Below, piece by piece: positions 42,828 through 52,701 of a stretch of 64,000 nt of DNA. A program made the translations under genes and the position numbers. Positions within the stretch are counted from its first letter, which is position 1, and each line of letters opens with the position of its first letter. This DNA is from 38-11 sp964539975. GTDB lineage: Bacteria; Bacillota; Clostridia; Tissierellales; Dethiosulfatibacteraceae. The notes beneath the pieces were generated by a model. The model had not been told where the DNA came from and searched no databases. It was given only the letters and a program-made list of their open reading frames with translations. Where the stretch lies: NCBI GenBank assembly GCA_964539975.1, contig CAZIKK010000013.1:1-64000 (forward strand), in the 5' to 3' direction.

Positions 42828-44585
42828 ATGAAAACCAAGAAAAAAACATTATTAATCATCACCTTGATTCTAACTTTAGTCTTGACACAAGTCACCGCTT
42901 TGGGTGCCCAAAGCCAAAACGAACCCAACGCTATGCGAATTGGTGTCACCGTTCAGATCGATTCGTTGAGCCCACTCATTTCATACAGCCAAATCGGTTA
43001 TGAGGTGTTTATGCTGATGTACGATTCATTGGTTACATTGGACGAAAATCTTGAGCCAGTCGGTAATCTAGCTACTCACTGGGAGCTTGATTCTTCTGAG
43101 ACTGAGTGGACATTCTATCTCGAAGAAGGTGTCACCTGGCACGATGGAGAGCCTTTCACCGCTTCTGATGTCAAGTTCACTTATGACATGCTGATTGCTG
43201 AAGGCTTGGGTATGTATGCCGGTGCTTTAGGAGGCATCACCGAAGTCCTCGTCGAGGATGACCACACCGTAGTAATGAAAACCGAAGCACCAAAAGCCAA
43301 TATGCTCATCAACGCAACTCCGATTTTACCTGAGCATATTTGGTCACAAGTGGATCCGGAAGATTATGTGACCTGGGAAAACAGTCAACCTGTCGGAACC
43401 GGCCCTTTCAAGTTTGATGAATTGCGTTCGGGAGAGTTTCTTAAACTGGTAGCAAACCCTGACTATTTCAAAGGCGCGCCAGGTATCGATGAATTGATTT
43501 ATGTTCTGTATGCCAATACTGATACCATGGCCCAGTCTATGCGAATTGGAGAAATTGATGCCGCCACCAACTTTAGTCCTAGTCAACTTTCATCCCTACA
43601 AAACGAGCCAGGTATCGATGCCATTGCTGCCGTCGTTCTAGGATTCACAGAATTGTCGTTCAATGCTTGGGATGATCCTGCATCCAACGCCCATCCCCTA
43701 TTGTCGGATTTCACTATTCGACATGCCATTGAATACGCCATCGACAAACAAAGCATCTTGGATCTGGTTTATGCAGGCCAAGGTTCTGTAGGCAGCACGT
43801 TGATTCCACCAGAAGGTTTTTACCATTATGAACCTTCTCCTGAGGAATATCGTGGATTCGATTTGGAAAAAGCCAATCAACTGTTAGATGATGCGGGTTA
43901 TGTTGACTTGAATGGCGACGGAATCAGACAAGATAGTGACGGGACTCCCTTGTCCTTTACATTCACTTTGAGAGCCAACAACACCGACGAAGTGCAAGCA
44001 GGTCAAATGATCGCTGGTACCGTAGCAGAAGCTGGCATTGAGCTTAATATCGAAACAGTGGATGATGGCTTACTCATAGACAAAATTTACTCTGGAGACT
44101 TCGACATGTTTATCTGGGGTTGGGGAACTGACTTAGATCCTACTACCATCTTGAATGTCATGACTACCGAGCAGATCGGAAATATGAGTGATTCAAACTA
44201 CTCCAACGAACGCTATGATGAATTGTTCGTCTTGCAACAGACCTTGATGGATCCTGAAGAAAGACAAGCCGTTGTTTGGGAAATGCAGCAAATTCTGTAC
44301 GAAGAAGCGCCTTACATCATTTTGTTCTATGACAACAGCCTTCAAGCAGTGAATACCGATAGATGGACAGGATGGAAAACCATTCCAGAAGAAGGCGGCT
44401 ATTTCTTCAATCTAACCAATTACAATTACTTGAATGTTCAACCAGCTGTAGCAGAAGATGGCCCTGGCGCACCATCAGAAGGTGACGACACCATGAGTGA
44501 CAGCAACATGACGCCTATTCTTATCGGTGTGGCTGTTATCGCCGCTATCGCCTTCTTCTTTGTCAAGAAGAAGAAATCACAGTAA
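42828..44585 (+). CDS. Peptide-type substrate-binding protein (family 5) with C-terminal membrane anchor
   Basis: 585 aa. A Sec signal (MKTKKKTLLIITLILTLVL) ends near ALGA with no lipobox cysteine. The SBP_bac_5 body has EEGVTWHDGEPFTASDVKF and GTGPFKFDELRSGEF. After a flexible acidic linker the C terminus is a hydrophobic helix (PILIGVAVIAAIAFFF) and a VKKKKSQ tail, so the protein is held by its C terminus. This is common in archaea but unusual here; the other three binding proteins in the window are lipoproteins. GGAGGG fixes the ATG at 42828. Confidence 0.9.
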   Translation: MKTKKKTLLIITLILTLVLTQVTALGAQSQNEPNAMRIGVTVQIDSLSPLISYSQIGYEVFMLMYDSLVTLDENLEPVGNLATHWELDSSETEWTFYLEEGVTWHDGEPFTASDVKFTYDMLIAEGLGMYAGALGGITEVLVEDDHTVVMKTEAPKANMLINATPILPEHIWSQVDPEDYVTWENSQPVGTGPFKFDELRSGEFLKLVANPDYFKGAPGIDELIYVLYANTDTMAQSMRIGEIDAATNFSPSQLSSLQNEPGIDAIAAVVLGFTELSFNAWDDPASNAHPLLSDFTIRHAIEYAIDKQSILDLVYAGQGSVGSTLIPPEGFYHYEPSPEEYRGFDLEKANQLLDDAGYVDLNGDGIRQDSDGTPLSFTFTLRANNTDEVQAGQMIAGTVAEAGIELNIETVDDGLLIDKIYSGDFDMFIWGWGTDLDPTTILNVMTTEQIGNMSDSNYSNERYDELFVLQQTLMDPEERQAVVWEMQQILYEEAPYIILFYDNSLQAVNTDRWTGWKTIPEEGGYFFNLTNYNYLNVQPAVAEDGPGAPSEGDDTMSDSNMTPILIGVAVIAAIAFFFVKKKKSQ

Positions 44586-44610
44586 TCACCATATTGCTTA
44601 AAGGCAACCT

Positions 44611-44637
44611 GGGGAAGGCACTGCCTTCCCCTTTTTA
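44611..44637 (+). terminator. Strong hairpin with T-run between binding protein and permease
   Basis: GGGGAAGGC-ACT-GCCTTCCCC followed by TTTTT. It sits inside the operon, so it is best read as a partial terminator that lowers permease relative to binding protein. Confidence 0.8.
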
Positions 44638-44663
44638 TATCAATTGATAAACGAGGTGATCCA

Positions 44664-45632
44664 TTGAAAAAGCAATACATTCTAAAAAAAATGCTGCAAT
44701 CGCTGCTGACCATATTCTTCGTTATCATCTTCAACTACTTTCTATTCCGCATCATGCCTGGTGACCCCTTGGCTATGATCATGCGAAATCCGAGAGCATC
44801 AGCAGAAGCCATTGAAAGAACAAAAGAGTTGTTCGGATTGGGACAACCTTGGTACATGCAATTTTTCATTTATCTTCAAAACCTATTCCAAGGAGATCTT
44901 GGTCTTTCATTCATTTACAAGCAGCCGGTTACCACCGTTATTTGGGACAAAATTCTACCCACAGTTCTCATGGTAGGATTGGCTCAGCTTATCGCTATTT
45001 TTGTGGGCATACTCTTAGGTGTCATCGCCGGTTGGAAAAGAGGCACAAAAATCGATGTCGTGGCTCTTGGCTTCTCACTGGTCACTTATTCCATGCCTAC
45101 CTTCTGGTTGGGAATCATCTTGATTTCCATTTTCAGCATTGGATTGAGGTGGTTCCCAACATCAGGCATGCTAACCCCTGGTCGAAGCTTTGTCTCGACG
45201 TGGGTGATGATCCAAGATGCAGCTAAACATTTGGTTTTACCTGTTTTGACTCTCAGTCTGGTACTGATTGGTGAATATGCGTTGACCATGCGTAATACGC
45301 TGTTGGATGTTTTTACAGAAGACTACATCACCACTGTCAAAGCCAAAGGCTTCGACAACAACTACATTATTAAGAGACACGCGGTGCCTAACGCCATGCT
45401 CCCTATGATCACACTGATCGCCATCAATATGGGACTTGTTATCGGTGGCACCATTCAAGTGGAAACCATATTTTCTTGGCCTGGATTAGGACGTTTGATG
45501 TATGAGGCCTTAAACGGAAGAGATTACCCCTTGCTTCAAGGCATCTTTCTGCTCATCACCATCAGTGTGATCTTGGCCAATCTAATCGCAGATGTCACAT
45601 ACAGTTACCTAGATCCACGGGTAAAAAGTTGA
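44664..45632 (+). CDS. Peptide ABC transporter permease, DppB-like
   Basis: 322 aa, TTG start behind GAGGTGAT. Six helices; MKKQYILKKMLQSLLTIF opening and KAKGFDNNYIIKRHAVPNAMLP contact loop. Pairs with the DppC-like permease 9 bases downstream. Confidence 0.9.
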   Translation: MKKQYILKKMLQSLLTIFFVIIFNYFLFRIMPGDPLAMIMRNPRASAEAIERTKELFGLGQPWYMQFFIYLQNLFQGDLGLSFIYKQPVTTVIWDKILPTVLMVGLAQLIAIFVGILLGVIAGWKRGTKIDVVALGFSLVTYSMPTFWLGIILISIFSIGLRWFPTSGMLTPGRSFVSTWVMIQDAAKHLVLPVLTLSLVLIGEYALTMRNTLLDVFTEDYITTVKAKGFDNNYIIKRHAVPNAMLPMITLIAINMGLVIGGTIQVETIFSWPGLGRLMYEALNGRDYPLLQGIFLLITISVILANLIADVTYSYLDPRVKS

Positions 45633-45641
45633 GGTGTTGAT

Positions 45642-46520
45642 ATGAGTACAATAAAAAAAGAAATGCGAATGAAAAAACTTGAAAACTTTATGTCAAGTTT
45701 TCGCTCCAATACCATGGGTATGCTTGGGGGAGGCATCCTAATATTTTTCATTGTTGTTTCCTTGCTAGGACCCCTCTTGTTTCCTTTCAATCCCTTGGAG
45801 TTTGGTACAGCAGGAAACGCCTTGCAACCTCCAAGTTTGAGCCATCCTTTAGGCACTGATAATCTTGGACGAGACGTCTTTAGAAATCTATTGGCAGGAG
45901 GTCGTGTTTCGTTAATGGTGGGCATACTGGCCACAGTCATTTCTATGTTTCTAGGCACTGCAGTCGGTTTGATTTCCGGTTTTATTGGCAAGAAAACAGA
46001 CATCATTCTGATGCGAATCACGGACTTCTTCCTTGTGTTGCCTTGGCTGCCCTTGGTTTTGATACTGGCTGCAATTTTAGGAACCAGTGTTTGGAACATT
46101 ATCCTAGTCATAGGTGTCACCAGTTGGGCAGGAACTGCACGTGTTGTCCGTTCTCAGACCCTATCACTAAAAGAGCGCCCCTTTATCGAAAGAATACGGG
46201 CCATTGGTGCCGATGATAAAACCATTATTGTCCGTCACATTCTACCTAATGTATTTCCATTGGTGTTTGCCAACACCATTCTCATCACAGCAGTGGCTAT
46301 TTTGTCTGAAACCACATTAAGCTTTCTTGGGTTGGGAGATACCACTCGGGCCAGCTGGGGCATGATGCTCCATTATGCTTTTCAATCCGGAGCTGCCAGT
46401 TCTGGTGCCTATTGGTACTTTCTGCCTCCAGGCATTGCCGTTGTTTTAGTGGTATTAGCTTTCACCTTTTTAGGCTATGCCTTTGATGAAATCCTAAATC
46501 CAAAGTTGAAAAGGAGGTAG
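45642..46520 (+). CDS. Peptide ABC transporter permease, DppC-like
   Basis: 292 aa, six helices; GTDNLGRDVFRNLLAGGRVSL identifies DppC and RAIGADDKTIIVRHILPN is the contact loop. GAGGTG precedes the ATG. Confidence 0.9.
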   Translation: MSTIKKEMRMKKLENFMSSFRSNTMGMLGGGILIFFIVVSLLGPLLFPFNPLEFGTAGNALQPPSLSHPLGTDNLGRDVFRNLLAGGRVSLMVGILATVISMFLGTAVGLISGFIGKKTDIILMRITDFFLVLPWLPLVLILAAILGTSVWNIILVIGVTSWAGTARVVRSQTLSLKERPFIERIRAIGADDKTIIVRHILPNVFPLVFANTILITAVAILSETTLSFLGLGDTTRASWGMMLHYAFQSGAASSGAYWYFLPPGIAVVLVVLAFTFLGYAFDEILNPKLKRR

Positions 46521-46523
46521 CCT

Positions 46524-47489
46524 ATGTCATTGTTGACAATCAATCACTTAAAAACCTATTTTGATATCAAAGCAGGCACCGTGAAAGCCGTAGACGATGT
46601 ATCGTTGTCTCTGGACTATGGCGAGTCTCTTGGACTTGTAGGAGAATCCGGATGTGGCAAAACCACCACCGCTTTGTCCATCAACAATTTATTGCCTGCT
46701 GAAGGTCGCATTGTCTCAGGTGAAATCCTTTTAGAAGGTCGAAATTTAGCCAATCTAAGTGAATCTGAGATCAAAAAAGTCCGATGGAACGAAGTGTCTA
46801 TGATTTTTCAAGGCGCCATGAACGCTATGAATCCTGTTATGCGCATTGGCGATCAAATCGCCGAAGCCATCATACTGCATAAAAAAGTCTCTCAAAAAGA
46901 AGCCATGAACCAAGTCAAATCCTTGTTTGAACTGGTAGAATTGGAACCCTCCAGAGTGCGCAACTATCCTCACGAATTCAGTGGGGGCATGAAGCAAAGA
47001 GCCATGATCGCCATGGCCTTGGCTTGTGATCCCAAACTTGTGATTGGAGATGAGCCCACCACCGCATTGGATGTCATGGTCCAAGCCCAGATTTTGAACT
47101 TGTTGGATAAACTCAGAAAAGAACTGAATATGGGAATTATCCTAATCACCCATGACTTATCCATTTTGGGAGAAACTTGCGATAAAATTGCGGTCATGTA
47201 TGCGGGTAAAATTGTAGAAACCGGCAGCGTGGAGGACATATACGACAATCACTTCCACCCTTACACCTACAAACTATTGACAGCCTTTCCAAATATTCAC
47301 AAAGAACGGGTGATGCCAGAAGCCATTGAAGGAACACCTCCTGATCTGGTGCATCCCCCTTCTGGATGTCGGTTCCATCCAAGATGTCCTTATGCCAAAG
47401 CCATCTGCCAGGAAACAGAACCCGCTATGACAGAAGCCAACCCAGGCCATTCTTACGCCTGTCACTTTGGAGGTGTCTACCATGGATAA
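46524..47489 (+). CDS. Peptide ABC transporter ATPase, DppD-like
   Basis: 321 aa. Walker A GESGCGKT, signature SGGMKQR, Walker B LVIGDEP and the C-terminal cysteine tail CRFHPRCPYAKAIC. The start is 3 bases after the permease stop behind AGGAGG. Confidence 0.9.
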   Translation: MSLLTINHLKTYFDIKAGTVKAVDDVSLSLDYGESLGLVGESGCGKTTTALSINNLLPAEGRIVSGEILLEGRNLANLSESEIKKVRWNEVSMIFQGAMNAMNPVMRIGDQIAEAIILHKKVSQKEAMNQVKSLFELVELEPSRVRNYPHEFSGGMKQRAMIAMALACDPKLVIGDEPTTALDVMVQAQILNLLDKLRKELNMGIILITHDLSILGETCDKIAVMYAGKIVETGSVEDIYDNHFHPYTYKLLTAFPNIHKERVMPEAIEGTPPDLVHPPSGCRFHPRCPYAKAICQETEPAMTEANPGHSYACHFGGVYHG

Positions 47490-48492
47490 TAAAGAAAAAA
47501 TTGTTTCTGTAAAAGATTTGCGGGTCACATTTGAAATCAAACAATCTTTTTTACAAGATCTTTTCTCGAAAAAACAAAAAATTGTCAAAGCAGTGGATAG
47601 AGTCAGTCTAGATATACATCGAGGCGAGATCGTATCACTTGTTGGAGAAAGCGGCAGCGGCAAAACCACCCTTGGCAAAGCCATCTTGAATTTGGTGCCA
47701 ACAGCATCGGGAGAGATCCTGTTCAATGGCACACCAATAAATTTCAAACACAAAAAAGAGGTTCAAGCCTTTCGCCAAAAAGCCCAGATGATCTTTCAAG
47801 ACCCTTATCAATCATTGGATCCTAAAAGTTTGATTCTTGATGCGGTGGCTGAACCTTTAGAAGTCAACCATTTAGTCAAAACAGCAGAAGAAAGAAGAGA
47901 GCGTACCATCAAAGCCCTTGAGGACAGCGGCTTGGCACCAGGTGCCAACTATCTTTATAGATATCCTTACGAGCTTAGCGGCGGCCAACGACAACGTGTT
48001 GCCATAGCTGGTTCTGTGATACTGGACCCGGACTTTATTGTGGCCGATGAGCCCGTCTCTATGTTGGATGTGTCTGTCCGGTCGGGCATTCTGAAACTTC
48101 TGTTGGAACTAAAGGAATCTCGACAATTGTCTTTTCTCTTCATCACCCATGATTTATCCCTGGCATGGTTGATTTCTGATCGAATTGCCATCATGTATTT
48201 GGGTAAAATTGTAGAAATCGGTTCGGCAGATGCCATCACAAAATCCAGTGTGCATCCCTACACTCAAGCACTCTTAAGCATTATGCCTATCCCGGAAGTT
48301 CATCGGAACAGAGAGCGTAACGTCCTTCAAGGCGAAATCCCAGATCCAACAGAAGTACCAAAGGGATGTCGCTTCAACACCCGGTGCGAGCATGCTTTCC
48401 AACGATGTTTTGAAGAAGAACCTGGTTACACCACTATTTCAAGCGATCATCAAGTGGCCTGCCATCTAGCAACGGAGGTGAAACATGACTGA
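47482..48492 (+). CDS. Peptide ABC transporter ATPase, DppF-like
   Basis: 336 aa. Walker A GESGSGKT, signature SGGQRQR, Walker B FIVADEP, and tail CRFNTRCEHAFQRC. GGAGGTG is 6 bases before the ATG at 47482, which overlaps the end of the DppD-like gene; an ATG five codons earlier contains the ribosome site itself and is rejected. Confidence 0.9.
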   Translation: MDNKEKIVSVKDLRVTFEIKQSFLQDLFSKKQKIVKAVDRVSLDIHRGEIVSLVGESGSGKTTLGKAILNLVPTASGEILFNGTPINFKHKKEVQAFRQKAQMIFQDPYQSLDPKSLILDAVAEPLEVNHLVKTAEERRERTIKALEDSGLAPGANYLYRYPYELSGGQRQRVAIAGSVILDPDFIVADEPVSMLDVSVRSGILKLLLELKESRQLSFLFITHDLSLAWLISDRIAIMYLGKIVEIGSADAITKSSVHPYTQALLSIMPIPEVHRNRERNVLQGEIPDPTEVPKGCRFNTRCEHAFQRCFEEEPGYTTISSDHQVACHLATEVKHD

Positions 48493-49690
48493 TTTTCAAC
48501 ACCTATTAAACCAAGTATCGCCGGAAGAAGTTTACGAAATTACAGCGAATTTAATTAAAATACCTAGTTATACTGGATTGAAAGATCAGGAAAAAGCCAT
48601 TGCAGAACATATTCATCGTTTTTTTGAAAAAGAGGGCATCCCTTCTTATTTTCAAGAACCTCTTCCCAATCGACCCAATATTATCGCTACTTTGAAAGGC
48701 AATGGCACGGGAAAATCTCTAATGCTCACCGGTCATATGGACACTGTCCCCCCGTACAATATGACTCGAGATCCCTTTTCTGCCAACATTGAGGACGGCA
48801 ACATGTACGGTAGAGGTACCTGCGACATGAAAGGCGCTTTAGGAACCATGATGGCCGCCATGGCCGCCATCAAAAGAAGTGGCATTGTCCTTGGAGGCGA
48901 TGTGATCTTTGCCGGCGTTATCAACGAAGAACAGCTTAGCGAAGGGACAGAATACATCGTTAGAAATGGCCCTTATACCGATGCCGCCATAGTAGGCGAA
49001 CCTTCTGATCTGAATATCGCAGCAGGCCACCGAGGATTGGAATGGATTGAAATTGACATCATCGGTAAGACCACCCATGGGGGAACCCCAACAGAAGGAG
49101 TCAACGCCATTTCAAAAGCAGCCAAACTCATCACTAAGATCGAAGATGAACTTCTTCCGAAATTCAAGGACCGAAAGCATCCTCTTATTGGCGAACCTTT
49201 ATTGAATTTTGGTGTCATAGAAGGAGGGGATCAACCTAGCAGCGTTGCAGGAAGATGCAGCCTCTACATTGATCGTCGTTGGACGCCTTTGGAATCTTTT
49301 GAATTGATCATGGGAGAACTCCGGTCCATCGTAGCGGATCTGCAAATGAGCGACAACCAATTCCAGGCCCATGTGAAACGTTATTTTGAAGACAGCAATA
49401 TGATGTTGCACAGACCATTGGAAATTGATTTGGACCATCCCATTGTTTTGGCTCTGGAAAAAGGAATCCATCAATCACAAAAAAAACCAGCCGACATCAT
49501 TTCGTTTCCTGCGTGGACTGATGCTTCCCTGCTTAGCAATTACGCCAATATTCCCAGCGTGGTTTTCGGCCCCGGTCACCTTAAGCATGCCCACTCAGAA
49601 GATGAGTTGGTGCCTTTGGCTCAGTTAAAAGGCGCGTATGAAATCTATGCGCTGACGGCTTTAGAGTTTTGTAAAGGAGTCGCTACATGA
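48485..49690 (+). CDS. M20 family deacylase/peptidase (ArgE/DapE group)
   Basis: 401 aa. Metal and catalytic motifs LTGHMDTVPP, GRGTCDMKG and NEEQLSEGTE, with the lid domain at about 180-300 (TTHGGTPTEGVNAI). Members remove acyl groups from amino acids or cut dipeptides in the cytoplasm. It overlaps the DppF-like gene by 8 bases, tying it to the import system. GGAGGTG precedes the ATG. Confidence 0.85.
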   Translation: MTDFQHLLNQVSPEEVYEITANLIKIPSYTGLKDQEKAIAEHIHRFFEKEGIPSYFQEPLPNRPNIIATLKGNGTGKSLMLTGHMDTVPPYNMTRDPFSANIEDGNMYGRGTCDMKGALGTMMAAMAAIKRSGIVLGGDVIFAGVINEEQLSEGTEYIVRNGPYTDAAIVGEPSDLNIAAGHRGLEWIEIDIIGKTTHGGTPTEGVNAISKAAKLITKIEDELLPKFKDRKHPLIGEPLLNFGVIEGGDQPSSVAGRCSLYIDRRWTPLESFELIMGELRSIVADLQMSDNQFQAHVKRYFEDSNMMLHRPLEIDLDHPIVLALEKGIHQSQKKPADIISFPAWTDASLLSNYANIPSVVFGPGHLKHAHSEDELVPLAQLKGAYEIYALTALEFCKGVAT

Positions 49691-51015
49691 GAAAACCATT
49701 TCTAGATTCCCTCGATCATCTTAAAGAAGACATCATTCGAGAATCGTTGGATTTAATCAGCATTCCTAGCATCACCCATGATGTGGTGGCCAATCAACAA
49801 TGTCTGGCTTATTTAGAGAACCTTGCACTAGCATCCGGCTTGACCGTCCGCTACACCCCCGAAAAAGATTGTTTGGTCATTTCCTTGGGGGAGGGGTCTG
49901 AATCTGTAGGCATTTTGGCTCATGTAGATGTGGTAGCTATTGGTGACCCTGACAAATGGGAAACCCCTCCCTTTGAAGGCCAATTTGATGGCCAAACCCT
50001 CATAGGAAGAGGCGCCATGGACGATAAAGTGCCCGTCGTCATCATCTTCAATTTAATCAAAGCCTTAAGTCAATTGAACCATCCTTTTAAAAGGAGCATC
50101 CAGTTTATTATAGGGACAAAAGAAGAGGAAGAATGGACAGATATGGCCAACTATCTGGCGCATTTCACCCCTCCTGATGTTTCTTTTACCCCGGATGGTG
50201 GCTTTCCTATCCACAACATTGAAAAAGGATATGGGGATGTGGTACTAAGCTGGCCTCTACCCTCGTGTTTTTCAGGTGGTAAATTGCTGTCTATTCATTC
50301 TGGCGACAGCCCCAACACGATCCCTTCAAAGGGTTTGGCTTCCTTTGAGTTGAAGGAATCCTCACAACCTATAACCCTTGCATCTAGCGGACAATCTTCA
50401 CACAGTTCATTGCCAAAGAATGGTGAAAACGCTTTAACCCAATTGTCTCTCAAAATTTTGGAACAAGCCATAGACTATCCCCAATTAAACCGTATCATGA
50501 CGTTCATCTCACAAATGCATGGGGATTATACTGGTGCGTTTCTTGGATTCAAGAATGAAGTGCTTCATTACAACGAGGAATACATTGGCAAAACTTATGC
50601 CAATCCAACCTGTTTGAGTTACGAAAACGACACCTTGTCTCTTACGATAAATATTCGTCACAAGTGGGGCACTACCAAGGAAGACATCCTTACTCTATTC
50701 CAATCCCATAGTGAAACTTATGGTTTTAAATACCATCTTGGCAATTACCTAGATCCTTTATATGTCAGTCGAGAACACCCCTTATTTCAAGTCATGTCCG
50801 ACGCCTACACGGAAGTAACAGGCTTGCCAGGTGGATTTGCTTTAGCCGGAGGAACTTCTTATGCCAAGGCTCTACCAAATGCCGTTTCTTGGGGACCTGT
50901 TTTCCCCGGCGAAAAAGATACCTGTCATCAGGAAAACGAAAAAATCCATATAGACAGTGTCATGAAATGTCTGCATATTTATGGCCAATTCTTATTTGAC
51001 GCTTGTATGGCATAG
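49687..51015 (+). CDS. M20 family dipeptidase (PepV-like)
   Basis: 442 aa. LAHVDVVAIGDPDKWETPPF, GRGAMDDKVP and GTKEEEEWTDM match the PepV/Xaa-His dipeptidase group, as do the long lid and the C-terminal GGTSYAKALPNAVSWGPVFP. It should cut dipeptides released from imported oligopeptides. Starts within the stop of the preceding gene (ATGA overlap). Confidence 0.85.
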   Translation: MRKPFLDSLDHLKEDIIRESLDLISIPSITHDVVANQQCLAYLENLALASGLTVRYTPEKDCLVISLGEGSESVGILAHVDVVAIGDPDKWETPPFEGQFDGQTLIGRGAMDDKVPVVIIFNLIKALSQLNHPFKRSIQFIIGTKEEEEWTDMANYLAHFTPPDVSFTPDGGFPIHNIEKGYGDVVLSWPLPSCFSGGKLLSIHSGDSPNTIPSKGLASFELKESSQPITLASSGQSSHSSLPKNGENALTQLSLKILEQAIDYPQLNRIMTFISQMHGDYTGAFLGFKNEVLHYNEEYIGKTYANPTCLSYENDTLSLTINIRHKWGTTKEDILTLFQSHSETYGFKYHLGNYLDPLYVSREHPLFQVMSDAYTEVTGLPGGFALAGGTSYAKALPNAVSWGPVFPGEKDTCHQENEKIHIDSVMKCLHIYGQFLFDACMA

Positions 51016-51072
51016 CCATTTCATCAGACCTGTGCTACAATGTTTTTAACCCAAAGATATAAGGAGTGGACC

Positions 51073-52701
51073 ATGTTGTTTGAAGACAGAATTAAGCCTT
51101 TATTTCTGGATCTAATGGCTATCCAAAGTGATACCAATACCATCCGAGAAACACAAATTGAAGCCTTTATTCTTGAATGGCTTCGGTCTCAACACTATTT
51201 TCAAGAGAACAGTCACTTGTGCGGCGCCTTGCCCATTGACGATGACCCTCACGGCAGAAAGGTCGTCTGGGCATTGGTCAAAGGAACGGGAGACAAAACC
51301 GTTGTGATGATGCACCATCACGATGTGGTAGATATTGAAGAATATGGCAAACTTAAGCCATATGCCCTGTACCCAGAAGCCTTGGCGGAAGCTATGGTTT
51401 CCAGAAAACTATCCCCTGACACCCGAAAAGACTTGGAATCAGGAGATTGGATCTTTGGTAGAGGTTCTGCCGACATGAAATCTGGTGCCGCTATTCAAAT
51501 GGTTCTCACGGCTCTATTTTCAGAAGACCCTGACTTTGAAGGCAACCTGCTCTTGTTGAGCGTTCCCGATGAGGAAACTCTGTCAAAAGGCATGTTGGAT
51601 GCAGTTCCTCTTATTACTGCTTTAAAATCTCAACACCATCTAGACTATGTATTGGCCATTAACAGCGAGCCTTATTTTAATCAAACAAGAGGCAAAGCTC
51701 TTTTTTACGAGGGTTCTGTGGGAAAAGTCATGCCTGTTTTGTATGTCAAAGGCGTCAAAAGCCATATTGGAGATCCTTTCAATGGTTTTAACCCTTCTTT
51801 GGTATTGGCTGATCTCCAAAGAAAGACAGAGTTAAACGTGGATCTGTGCGATGTTTATGGTTCTGAAGCCACCCCGCCTCCTGTGTGGGTCAATCTAAAA
51901 GATCGAAAAAAAGCCTATGATGCCTCTATTCCAGAAGCAGCAACAGGCTATTTCAACTGGTTGACTTTTTCACGTTCAACCAACGGTATTCTAAATAAAT
52001 TGGTTTCGTTATCTAGAAGAACTCTACGAGATACTTTAATTCATTTTCAAGACGCTTACGAAAATTACTGCAATCTCACTGGTGATTGTCCTGAAAATAA
52101 AAACTTTGAACCCACAGTAATTACATTCGAAGAATTGTACCAACGGGCCCTTCATCATCCTCTACCCAACTTCGAAAGAGATTATGTGGTCTATCAGGAA
52201 GAGCTAATCCAACTCTTACACAAGAACAGCATCACTTTGCCAGAAGCCTCCACTCGTCTTATCGAATTCATCGTCGATTGGATCGATCTGGATGGCCCAG
52301 CGATCATTGTGGCTTTATCGGGACCTTATTATCCCCATATTCATAATCGATTCATCGACAAAAAACTGCCTTTTGACCTAGAAACTGCCATCAACGAAAT
52401 CTCCGTTCCTCGTTATGATTTAACTTTTGAAAGCCAAGGCTATTTTATGGGGATTTCCGATTTATCATATGCGTCATGGTCCGGTGCGTCAGAAGACATC
52501 GAAATGGTCAAGGCCAATAGTCCGGGATGGGACTATATTTATCATATTCCTTTCACCGAACTGGCTACCTTGTCTATGCCGATCGTCAACATCGGTCCCT
52601 GGGGAAAAGACCTTCATAAAACCACCGAACGAGTGCGATCTGCCGATGTGTATCAGCGCATACCGGATATCATTCGCGAATTAATCCTAAAATGCCTCTA
52701 G
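51073..52701 (+). CDS. M20 family peptidase, RocB-like
   Basis: 542 aa, the length of the RocB group. Motifs VVMMHHHDVVD, GRGSADMKSGAA and PDEETLSKGM contain the metal ligands. RocB is linked to arginine use in Bacillus but its reaction is not established. AAGGAG lies 6 bases before the ATG at 51073. It is the last gene of the peptide-use operon and runs 15 bases into the convergent mobA gene. Confidence 0.85.
   Translation: MLFEDRIKPLFLDLMAIQSDTNTIRETQIEAFILEWLRSQHYFQENSHLCGALPIDDDPHGRKVVWALVKGTGDKTVVMMHHHDVVDIEEYGKLKPYALYPEALAEAMVSRKLSPDTRKDLESGDWIFGRGSADMKSGAAIQMVLTALFSEDPDFEGNLLLLSVPDEETLSKGMLDAVPLITALKSQHHLDYVLAINSEPYFNQTRGKALFYEGSVGKVMPVLYVKGVKSHIGDPFNGFNPSLVLADLQRKTELNVDLCDVYGSEATPPPVWVNLKDRKKAYDASIPEAATGYFNWLTFSRSTNGILNKLVSLSRRTLRDTLIHFQDAYENYCNLTGDCPENKNFEPTVITFEELYQRALHHPLPNFERDYVVYQEELIQLLHKNSITLPEASTRLIEFIVDWIDLDGPAIIVALSGPYYPHIHNRFIDKKLPFDLETAINEISVPRYDLTFESQGYFMGISDLSYASWSGASEDIEMVKANSPGWDYIYHIPFTELATLSMPIVNIGPWGKDLHKTTERVRSADVYQRIPDIIRELILKCL

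Noticed and set aside
45605..46120. Open frame of 171 codons on the minus strand
   Set aside because: Antisense to the DppC-like gene, composition of a mirror frame, no family features.
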